This document shows, piece by piece, positions 1 to 5,970 of a stretch of 22,703 bases of DNA (position 1 is the stretch's first letter; the number at the start of each line of letters is the position of its first letter). Below the pieces are notes generated by a model. The model was not told the DNA's origin. It was given only the letters and a program-made list of their open reading frames with translations, and searched no databases. Origin of the DNA: Ruminococcus sp. UBA4383 (lineage in GTDB: Bacteria > Bacillota > Clostridia > Oscillospirales > Ruminococcaceae); assembly GCA_002389995.1 (NCBI GenBank), contig DGRR01000200.1:460-23162 (forward strand). Reading direction: 5' to 3'. Made by a program: the position numbers and the translations under genes.

Positions 1-1053
1 CTCGGTCCTCACGGACTTCCCCTCGCTATGCGTGCTGACTGGAATGACTGTATCAATCTCTCATGCTTCTCAGATACACCTGGCGAATCCTTCCAGACCT
101 ATACCAACCCCAAATTTGCCGCAGAAGGCGGTTATTCAAAGGTTGCTGAATCCGTTATGGTTGCCGCTCTCTTTACTTATGCAGGTCCTGCTTACGTAGG
201 TATTCTTAAACACCTCGGCAAAGATGACGAGGCTGAAAAGGCTCAGGCTGAAATCGACAAGATGAAGAAGAATGTCATGGATTCCGCTTTCGACGGTGAC
301 TGGTTCATCAGAGCTTATGACGCTAACGGCGAAAAAATGGGTTCAAAGGAATGTGAAGAAGGTAAAATCTTCATCGAACCTCAGGGATTCGCTGTTATGT
401 CCGAAATCGGCAAGGACGAGGGCGCAGATATCAAAACTCTCAATTCTATCGACAAGTATCTCAACACTAAATATGGTCTTGTCCTCAATAACCCCGCTTT
501 CACAAAGTACTATATCCAGTACGGTGAAATCTCCACTTACCCCGGCGGCTATAAGGAAAATGCAGGTATCTTCACCCATAACAACGCTTGGATTATCTGT
601 GCAGAAGCTTATGCAGGTCGTGGTGACAAGGCTTTTGAATACTATTCAAAGATTGCTCCTGCTTTCAATGAGGATATCTCCGAACTCCATAAGACTGAAC
701 CCTATGTTTACGGTCAGATGATTGCAGGTAAGGACGCAAGCCGTTTCGGTGAGGGCAAAAACTCATGGCTTACAGGTACTGCCGCTTGGAATATGGTTGC
801 TATCTCGCAGTATATCCTCGGTGTACAGCCTGTATTTGACGGCTTGAAAGTTGACCCGTCAATTCCTCACGAATGGGACGGATTTACCGCTGTACGTAAA
901 TTCCGTGGCGCAACATTCAATATCACTGTAAAGAACCCTGAACACGTTTGCAAGGGCGTTAAATCCATGACTGTTGACGGAAATGCAATTGAGGGAACTG
1001 TTATCCCTGCTTGTGACGGCGGAGTTCACGAAGTTGAAATTGTAATGGGCTGA
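1..1053 (+). CDS. GH94 cellobiose phosphorylase-type enzyme, C-terminal part (5' end outside window)
   Basis: The reading frame is open from base 1 and ends at TGA 1051-1053, giving about 350 C-terminal residues of a family whose members are usually near 800. The first visible residues read LGPHGLPLAMRADWNDC. GPHGLP followed by DWND is the active-site segment of GH94 phosphorylases and carries the general-acid aspartate. The DWNDC form, rather than DWNDG, favours cellobiose or cellodextrin phosphorylase over chitobiose phosphorylase. Downstream motifs also fit the (alpha/alpha)6 barrel and C-terminal lid: IEPQGFAVMSEIG, YPGGYKENAGIFTHNNAW, WLTGTAAWNM, and DPSIPHEWDGF with VRKFRGATF. The known family reaction is cytosolic phosphorolysis of cellobiose to glucose-1-phosphate and glucose. 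A strong terminator follows 18 bp after the stop. Cellobiose versus cellodextrin specificity cannot be settled from this half. Confidence 0.9.
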   Translation, partial: LGPHGLPLAMRADWNDCINLSCFSDTPGESFQTYTNPKFAAEGGYSKVAESVMVAALFTYAGPAYVGILKHLGKDDEAEKAQAEIDKMKKNVMDSAFDGDWFIRAYDANGEKMGSKECEEGKIFIEPQGFAVMSEIGKDEGADIKTLNSIDKYLNTKYGLVLNNPAFTKYYIQYGEISTYPGGYKENAGIFTHNNAWIICAEAYAGRGDKAFEYYSKIAPAFNEDISELHKTEPYVYGQMIAGKDASRFGEGKNSWLTGTAAWNMVAISQYILGVQPVFDGLKVDPSIPHEWDGFTAVRKFRGATFNITVKNPEHVCKGVKSMTVDGNAIEGTVIPACDGGVHEVEIVMG

Positions 1054-1071
1054 TTCCTCCTCTTTATATAG

Positions 1072-1104
1072 AAAAAGAGCAGACTTTCGGGTCTGCTCTT
1101 TTTT
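1072..1104. terminator. Bidirectional intrinsic terminator between the GH94 gene and the lipoprotein gene
   Basis: A 13-bp perfect stem (1072-1084 with 1092-1104, slipping by one) has A5 on the left and T6 on the right around a TTTCGG loop. The core is AGAGCAGAC / GTCTGCTCT. The U-tract works in both directions, serving the converging genes on either side. A very similar stem core recurs at 17298-17327. Confidence 0.9.
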
Positions 1105-1108
1105 GCTG

Positions 1109-1564
1109 TCAATAACCATATTCATAATACTTGTCATCTAAATAATCACTCCATGCATCTTCCCAGTCATCTCCGTCAACATCTCCGTCATAATCATAAT
1201 CATCTACATAGCCGTTGCTTTTACTCTGGTCGCCTTCAATATTGTTGTCATCAGGGTCACATGAATGACAATAAAGGTCATATGCACTGCTTGTTTTATT
1301 TGAACAGGTATCATTTTTTCCCATACAGTAAAAACTATCGTCTGAATCAGACTCTGAATAATATGATTTTGACTCACTTTTACTGCTGTAAGAGTTTGAA
1401 GAAGAACTCACCTTTGAAGAAGAACTTATCTTTGAAGAAGATGATGAACTTACATTAATAGATTCAGCTTTTGATGAAACAGAAGTTTCAGGTTCATCGC
1501 CTCCGCATGACGAAAATCCCGCACATATAGTCAGAGCCAGAGCGATTGATATTAATTTTTTCAT
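1109..1564 (-). CDS. Small Ser-rich lipoprotein with a Cys cluster and an EF-hand-like acidic tail
   Basis: The 151-residue product starts with a signal peptide and lipobox-like AGFSSC, so Cys20 would be lipidated and the protein held on the outer face of the membrane. Residues about 28-75 are a Ser/Lys low-complexity linker. A compact segment follows with Cys80, Cys87, Cys99 and Cys102 (C-x6-C-x11-C-x2-C), which could bind metal or form disulfides. Residues 122-133 (DYDYDGDVDGDD) resemble one calcium-binding EF-hand loop. The end is very acidic and Tyr-rich. TTTTGGAGG lies just upstream of ATG 1564. I do not recognise a named family. The promoter is shared in sequence with the gene at 16789, which suggests co-regulation. 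Confidence 0.75.
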   Translation of the reverse strand: MKKLISIALALTICAGFSSCGGDEPETSVSSKAESINVSSSSSSKISSSSKVSSSSNSYSSKSESKSYYSESDSDDSFYCMGKNDTCSNKTSSAYDLYCHSCDPDDNNIEGDQSKSNGYVDDYDYDGDVDGDDWEDAWSDYLDDKYYEYGY

Positions 1565-1601
1565 ATAAAAACCTCCAAAAATTAAAATTTATTGTATATT
1601 T

Positions 1602-1670
1602 ATTATAGCACACAAAATTTCAAAAGTATAGCCGTAAAAAACGAGGCAAAAAGTGAATCACTTTTTGAAT
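1602..1670 (-). promoter_or_regulatory. Promoter and upstream element of the lipoprotein gene (copy A of a repeated element)
   Basis: Read on the minus strand, an extended -10 (TGCTATAAT; hexamer at 1602-1607) lies 17 bp from a -35-like TATACT (1625-1630). Upstream are the blocks GGCTATACTTTTG and GATTCACTTTTTGCCTCG. The same arrangement with the same spacing precedes the gene at 16789. Copy A also holds a palindrome with 10-bp arms CAAAAAGTGA (1647-1656) and TCACTTTTTG (1658-1667) around a single A. Copy B keeps only one arm. Confidence 0.7.
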
Positions 1671-1672
1671 AC

Positions 1673-1706
1673 AAAAAAAGACTGCCTTTTGAGGGGCAGT
1701 CTTTTT
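1673..1706. terminator. Bidirectional terminator downstream of the ribbon-helix-helix gene
   Basis: A 12-bp stem AAAAAGACTGCC (1675-1686) pairs with GGCAGTCTTTTT (1695-1706) across an 8-base loop. T/A runs flank both sides. It lies just after the minus-strand stop codon at 1709 and insulates the shared promoter element at 1602-1670. Confidence 0.88.
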
Positions 1707-1708
1707 CG

Positions 1709-1966
1709 TTATTTTTTCTTTTCGGTTTTTTCGGGCTTGTCGGGACAGAAATTTTTCAAAGCAAAATCAATACACTGATTAATAAGCTTATTGAAAGAAA
1801 TATTATGTTCCGAAGCAAGATTTTCAAGGTATTCCGCCTTGTCTTCAGTAATCCTGATAGTCTTTGAAACAGTGGTGTATCCCTTTGAGATTTTAAACAT
1901 ATTTTCCTCAGGAATAATGCAGAATGACACATCATCATTGATTACGGAGTTAAATTCTGGCTGCAT
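1709..1966 (-). CDS. Small ribbon-helix-helix DNA-binding protein
   Basis: The product has 85 residues. Residues 33-39 (VSKTIRI) would form the beta strand of a ribbon-helix-helix fold. Helices follow at about 41-53 and 57-71 (ISFNKLINQCIDFAL), the pattern of Arc/CopG/HicB-type dimeric repressors. The N-terminal 30 residues (MQPEFNSVINDDVSF...) are an extra arm, and the tail is Lys-rich. A strong AAAGGAGGG lies upstream of ATG 1966, with slightly long spacing; an in-frame stop just before the ATG rules out a longer protein. Its consensus promoter carries inverted repeats over the -10, which fits autorepression. The divergent neighbour is a HEPN-like protein. A toxin-antitoxin role is possible but not shown. 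Confidence 0.75.
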   Translation of the reverse strand: MQPEFNSVINDDVSFCIIPEENMFKISKGYTTVSKTIRITEDKAEYLENLASEHNISFNKLINQCIDFALKNFCPDKPEKTEKKK

Positions 1967-2016
1967 TTTTTACTAAAGCTCCCTCCTTTCAACACAAATA
2001 TTCTCTGTAACCTTAC

Positions 2017-2045
2017 ATTATACCGGATATGTAATATAATGTCAA
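2017..2045 (-). promoter_or_regulatory. Consensus promoter of the ribbon-helix-helix gene with overlapping inverted repeats
   Basis: On the minus strand TTGACA (2040-2045) and TATAAT (2017-2022) are exactly 17 bp apart. ACATTATA (2015-2022) and TATAATGT (2035-2042) form an inverted repeat over the core promoter, and TTACAT (2013-2018) with ATGTAA (2029-2034) forms another. These are natural candidate operators for the small DNA-binding protein it drives. Confidence 0.8.
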
Positions 2046-2108
2046 TAGTTTTGCGATATATTTAAGATATAATACAAAATACAAAAAATATTTGTTCTTT
2101 ATAATCAA

Positions 2109-2137
2109 ATTATAACATTTTATGTAATAAAAGTATA
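2109..2137 (-). promoter_or_regulatory. Possible second upstream promoter of TATACT / extended -10 type
   Basis: On the minus strand CTATACTTTT (TATACT at 2132-2137) lies 17 bp from TATAAT (2109-2114), which is preceded by TG. This is the same -35-like box, spacing and extended -10 as the shared element at 1602-1670 and 16648-16722. The farther upstream blocks are only weakly similar. It would place a second start site ahead of the ribbon-helix-helix gene. Confidence 0.4.
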
Positions 2138-2197
2138 GAGTTATTTTCCGAATCAAAAACAAATCATAAAATGAATCACAAAATTTCATATAATTAC

Positions 2198-2226
2198 TTG
2201 ACTTTTCACAAAAAATATGTTATAAT
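2198..2226 (+). promoter_or_regulatory. Promoter of the HEPN-like gene
   Basis: TTGACT (2198-2203), a 17-bp spacer and TATAAT (2221-2226) preceded by ATGT (extended -10) lie about 25 bp before GAAGGAGA and the ATG at 2257. Confidence 0.85.
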
Positions 2227-2256
2227 ATCATAAATTAATGTCGAAGGAGAGTACAT

Positions 2257-2721
2257 ATGGCAGAAAAAAATTATTTAAAATATGAACTTTACAAACAGAA
2301 CAAGGAAAAATTATCAAAGGCTATGAAGAATGAATTTTACTTTGAGGCACTTCTCATAGAATATGCCATAATCGAGGACAGAGTTGATTCTCTTTTCCGC
2401 ACTGTTGAATGTAAACTTTCAAACAGCCTTTACAGAAATCTCAACAAAATGAAATCAAATCCGATATTCACGAATAATAAATATATCCGTGACAGAATAA
2501 CCATTGAACTTGTTGAAAAACTCCATGAATGGAGAATCGCAAGAAATGAAACCGTTCATGCACTGCTGAAAGCTACAACTACTGATACAGATTTCAAAAA
2601 AATCGCTAAGGACGGCTATGAACTGCAAAAAATCCTTGACAATAAAGTAAAATCAATTAAAGGTCATTACGAAACTTTAAGGAAAAAAGCTGAAAAGGAA
2701 CAGAATAAAAAATCGGACTGA
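2257..2721 (+). CDS. HEPN-like all-helical protein
   Basis: The 154-residue protein is predicted to be entirely helical, with no signal peptide or membrane segment. The opening helix holds FEALLIEYAIIEDRVDSLF. Residues 92-105 read WRIARNETVHALLK, so Arg96 and His101 make an R-x4-H motif with Asn after the Arg. That is the signature of HEPN domains, many of which are RNases in toxin-antitoxin, CRISPR and abortive-infection systems. The C-terminal 40 residues are Lys/Glu-rich and probably coiled. No nucleotidyltransferase (MNT) antitoxin partner is adjacent; the only close neighbour is the divergent ribbon-helix-helix gene. GAAGGAGA is well placed before ATG 2257. The HEPN assignment is by motif only; a non-catalytic helical protein is the alternative. 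Confidence 0.7.
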   Translation: MAEKNYLKYELYKQNKEKLSKAMKNEFYFEALLIEYAIIEDRVDSLFRTVECKLSNSLYRNLNKMKSNPIFTNNKYIRDRITIELVEKLHEWRIARNETVHALLKATTTDTDFKKIAKDGYELQKILDNKVKSIKGHYETLRKKAEKEQNKKSD

Positions 2722-2736
2722 ATGTCCGATTTTTTT
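2707..2736. terminator. Bidirectional terminator after the HEPN-like gene
   Basis: AAAAAATCGGAC (2707-2718) pairs perfectly with GTCCGATTTTTT (2724-2735). The 5-base loop contains most of the stop codon of the gene. The minus-strand membrane-protein gene ends at 2743 and can use the same stem. Confidence 0.9.
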
Positions 2737-2742
2737 AATGAT

Positions 2743-4152
2743 TCATTCCTTTGCCCTTGCACAGGCTGCGCCTGCAATCGCCCAGAATATCGGAGAAAAT
2801 CCAATATTACTGCAACCTGTCAGGAATATAAGCACTCCGCTGAGATATGCAAAGAAAAATACTTTTCCTGTCCATGAATTGTTTTTAAAATTTTTCATGC
2901 CTATGAAAATTACCGAAACAATCAAACATATCATTGCAATAAGTGAAGGTACTCCCCTTGTTGCGGCAGTATAGAGATATTCATTGTAAACCTTGTCAAA
3001 AGTGCCTTTATTTCTTGAAACTATATCGCTTATGTCTGAATTTTCGATATCGAGGTCACCTGTTGTATAAAGCTGAGGATACACAAGCTGGTCAGGACCT
3101 GTACCTGTTAAAATTCTGTCCTGAATTATGTTAATAGTTTTTCTGTTGAGTGTGGAATATACATCATAAGTATCATTGATATCAACAGATTTTGAATCGG
3201 GCATACCGCAGGCAGAAATTCTCATATATCCGTCAGCCCACCATAAAATCTGTCCGTCATGGAGTTTATATTTTCCTGCATCTCCTATAATTCCGCTGTT
3301 TACAAGGAGTATTGAAAGAACAGCGGGAATTATAACCGAAAATACTGACAGAAGTCTTATTTTCGGGGATTTTTCCTTTATCACGGCAATTATTGCAGCG
3401 ATTATTCCGAGTACAGCACCGCATATTCCTATTAATGAATAGGTAAACAGCATTACAAACGAATAAAGACAGGCGCATATTATAAAGAATATGCGTTTCT
3501 TTTTATTGTCCGAAACTGCAAATCCCACAAGTGCCGTAACAAGGCATACTGTCAGAAGCATGGCAAGAAAAAGCGGTGACTGCATAAGACCTGATGCGGC
3601 ATTTATATGCACATCAAGAGAAGTATTTATGTAATGGCTGAAATCTCCTGCAAATATCTGTATAAGTCCAAATGCAGCATTCAGAAGTCCTGTGCCTGTT
3701 ATTCCGTATATAAAAGTTTCAAAGGCTTTTTTCCTTGTTATTGAAGCGGCTGTTACAAAAAAGCTGAAATAAAACAATATTGCAAGAAATCCCTCTCCTC
3801 TGCCCGGATAGCCGTTAAGGGAGATATTCACATCATAGGAATTTATCAGCGATACAATACACCACAAAACCATAGCACCAAATGCACAGACAGGGAACAT
3901 TATATTTTTGATATATTTTTTAATAATTGCTATAAGGGCGAGAATAAGGCATATAACGCCTGATATTGCAAGTCCTGCGGCTGACATTGAATAAAATCCC
4001 CTGTTCATGGTGACTTCGGGAATTATTGTGAACAGCGACACTCCGAAACAGGCGGACAAAAGCCCCCATGAAGCTATCTGCGAATATTTTTCCTCTGTCA
4101 TATTGAGGATAAAATTTGATTTTTCAGATGAATTGAATATTGTTTTAGCCAT
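2743..4152 (-). CDS. O-antigen ligase / Wzy-polymerase-like multi-pass membrane protein
   Basis: The 469-residue protein has about ten or more hydrophobic segments. A large extracytoplasmic loop of about 95 residues precedes the last two to three. In this loop, GTGPDQLVYPQL and later FDKVYNEYLYTAATRGVPSLIAM match the pattern of the O-antigen ligase / polymerase (Wzy_C) family. GYPGRGEGFLA earlier also recurs in that family. Such enzymes join or polymerise lipid-linked glycans on the outer membrane face, or in some cases glycosylate proteins. In a Gram-positive cell the likely acceptor is a cell-wall polysaccharide, a teichoic-type polymer or a secreted protein. AAGGAAGG precedes ATG 4152. The peptidase gene upstream ends only 14 bp away, so they are probably co-transcribed. 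Confidence 0.8.
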   Translation of the reverse strand: MAKTIFNSSEKSNFILNMTEEKYSQIASWGLLSACFGVSLFTIIPEVTMNRGFYSMSAAGLAISGVICLILALIAIIKKYIKNIMFPVCAFGAMVLWCIVSLINSYDVNISLNGYPGRGEGFLAILFYFSFFVTAASITRKKAFETFIYGITGTGLLNAAFGLIQIFAGDFSHYINTSLDVHINAASGLMQSPLFLAMLLTVCLVTALVGFAVSDNKKKRIFFIICACLYSFVMLFTYSLIGICGAVLGIIAAIIAVIKEKSPKIRLLSVFSVIIPAVLSILLVNSGIIGDAGKYKLHDGQILWWADGYMRISACGMPDSKSVDINDTYDVYSTLNRKTINIIQDRILTGTGPDQLVYPQLYTTGDLDIENSDISDIVSRNKGTFDKVYNEYLYTAATRGVPSLIAMICLIVSVIFIGMKNFKNNSWTGKVFFFAYLSGVLIFLTGCSNIGFSPIFWAIAGAACARAKE

Positions 4153-4166
4153 TATAAAAGCCTTCC

Positions 4167-5867
4167 TTATGTATTTTCGACAGTTACAGAATAACCGTTT
4201 TCTGTAAGTTCGCCTATTGTTATCCTTACATTCGGGTCAACAGATTCAAGACCGTTTTCATCGTACCAGCAGAAACCTGAAACAGAACTGTCTATAATAT
4301 CTCCTGTATGATAATAGTTATCGTAGCCCTCGACATCATCAGTTATTCTTATAAATCTTTTTCCGCTTCCGTCGCTGTTTGAGTCATTGCTTTCATATTT
4401 ATAAGATACCCAGTAGCCGTTGTCATAGATTTCGGCATTGACATGATAAACTCTTATTCCGCTTCCCTCGTTGTAGTAGACATCACGCATATAGGCGTTA
4501 TTTCTGTCATTTGTATTATATTCGATTACGAAATATTCTGATTTATATTTGCTGTCGAGTTCACCGCAGGGAATTATCAGGCAATTTGAATTTTCGGTCT
4601 GTGAACTGCTGAGGGTATATGTCTGCATTCCCTTAGAATAGTCATACACCTGAATCTGACTGTTTTTGTACCAGCCGAGATGAAGTTTTGAAACTGCGCC
4701 GAAATCGCTCAGTGCATCGTCCATGAGTTCGATTCCTGCAAGACCGTGCAGTCCTTCAAAATCGACATCACCGTGTTCAACGTATCTGTAATAATCGGGC
4801 AGACCCATTCCGTGACCGATTTCGTGCGAATAATTTCTGACAAAATCTATATTGTTATCGGGTGTTATTTCGCAGTCGCCCGTTATGAGGTGACCGACTT
4901 TCATGCCGTCAACAAGAAATGCGTCAAGACCGCTCGGACCCGCACAAGCCCACCACGCATCGTCATCTGATTCTTCCGGAACGGTTATTATAGTGGCATC
5001 AATGACACCGTTGCCGTCACCGTCAAACTTTCTGAAATCTGCTGAATCCTCGAAAGCCTTGTAACATTCTTTGAGGAGTTTTTTCTTGTCGTTGTCATAT
5101 GAAGATATATTTTCCTTTGCGGTATATCGGAAAGTTTTGCCTTTTATCTGTGATATGCCGTTTGATGAACGGTTATAAAAAGCAGATATACTGTCAAAGG
5201 GATATGATGTACTGTAAGTATTTTCTCCTCCGAAAGCAATTTCGTCCACCTGTTCAGCCGAGAGGTCATATTTATATTTGCAGTCGGGGAAATCCACATA
5301 AAATATAACTATATCCGCCTCGCCCTGTGAGGGGACATTTCTTGTTATATCGCTTATAGGCGGATAAATAGGGGCATTCGGGTCAACAGGCTCTGTTGCG
5401 GATACAGTAGTAGTAGTAGTAGTGGTTGTTTCTGTGGAAGTGGCAAATTCCGTTGTAGTGACAGTGGTTTCCTGCGGAATTTCCTCGTCATACCATTTCC
5501 ATACAGGTTCAGACCAGAGGTCAGCTACATATTTTTTGAGCATTATGAGGTCAAAGACATCAACAATATTGTCTTCATTGATATCTGCTGTACAGAAATA
5601 TTTTTCGCCTTTGAAGCCTCTGCCGTTCAGACCTACATAGGCATAGTCAATAAAGTAGGCGTTATTATTTGTAAGCTTTGTCTTATTGTTAATATGCTCT
5701 GTCATAAGGACGAGGTCTGCGACATTAGCTTTTCCGTCATTGTTCAAATCTCCCATGACACCTATCTGCTGCCAGTCAGCCTGAGCGACAGCCGCAGCGG
5801 TTGTTGCGGAGATACCTGCTGCAACGGCAACGTTTATGGATTTTTTGAGCAAATCATTTCTTTTCAT
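4167..5867 (-). CDS. Secreted M6-like zinc metallopeptidase with N-terminal dockerin
   Basis: I take ATG 5867 as the start (566 residues), because GGAG lies 9 bp upstream; an in-frame TTG at 5876 would overlap that ribosome binding site. Residues 1-30 are a signal peptide ending AVAQA. A type I dockerin follows directly, with calcium-loop repeats at about 39-59 (GDLNNDGKANVADLVLMTEH) and 94-114 (ADINEDNIVDVFDLIMLKKY). A Thr-rich linker spans about 133-160. The catalytic domain contains HEIGHGMGLPD (348-358), the HExxHxxGxxD zinc site with Glu349 as catalytic base. A Ca-loop-like DGDGNGVID lies at 282-290. The overall form resembles immune-inhibitor-A type (M6) peptidases. The dockerin implies docking to a scaffoldin cohesin, so this would be a cellulosomal protease. 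It could trim cellulosome components or degrade plant proteins. An N-terminal dockerin is less common than a C-terminal one. Confidence 0.88.
   Translation of the reverse strand: MKRNDLLKKSINVAVAAGISATTAAAVAQADWQQIGVMGDLNNDGKANVADLVLMTEHINNKTKLTNNNAYFIDYAYVGLNGRGFKGEKYFCTADINEDNIVDVFDLIMLKKYVADLWSEPVWKWYDEEIPQETTVTTTEFATSTETTTTTTTTVSATEPVDPNAPIYPPISDITRNVPSQGEADIVIFYVDFPDCKYKYDLSAEQVDEIAFGGENTYSTSYPFDSISAFYNRSSNGISQIKGKTFRYTAKENISSYDNDKKKLLKECYKAFEDSADFRKFDGDGNGVIDATIITVPEESDDDAWWACAGPSGLDAFLVDGMKVGHLITGDCEITPDNNIDFVRNYSHEIGHGMGLPDYYRYVEHGDVDFEGLHGLAGIELMDDALSDFGAVSKLHLGWYKNSQIQVYDYSKGMQTYTLSSSQTENSNCLIIPCGELDSKYKSEYFVIEYNTNDRNNAYMRDVYYNEGSGIRVYHVNAEIYDNGYWVSYKYESNDSNSDGSGKRFIRITDDVEGYDNYYHTGDIIDSSVSGFCWYDENGLESVDPNVRITIGELTENGYSVTVENT
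5407..5425 (-). repeat. Trinucleotide tract coding the Thr linker of the peptidase
   Basis: On the coding strand this is a run of ACT codons within the Thr-rich linker between dockerin and catalytic domain. Tracts like this can change length in units of one residue without breaking the frame. A matching tract lies in the endoglucanase at about 15851-15880. Confidence 0.6.
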
Positions 5868-5930
5868 CGGAAACAACTCCTTTTTTGATGTTGGGGTTTA
5901 ATATATTAACGAAAAGTGAAAACAGCTTAC

Positions 5931-5963
5931 AAAAACTGCGGACAGCGATATGCAGTCCGCAGT
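5931..5963 (-). terminator. Terminator of rny
   Basis: A 9-bp stem ACTGCGGAC (5935-5943) / GTCCGCAGT (5955-5963) is followed, read on the minus strand, by a five-T run. It starts 8 bases beyond the rny stop codon and separates rny from the downstream peptidase gene. Confidence 0.8.
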
Positions 5964-5970
5964 CATGGTC

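Noticed and set aside
1602..1670. Miniature mobile element explaining the shared 1.6-kb and 16.7-kb sequence
   Set aside because: No terminal inverted repeats or target duplications are seen, and both copies end at a -10 box in the correct direction for a downstream gene; a promoter is simpler.
5868..5876. TTG start for the metallopeptidase
   Set aside because: It overlaps the GGAG that serves ATG 5867, and the signal peptide is complete from the ATG.
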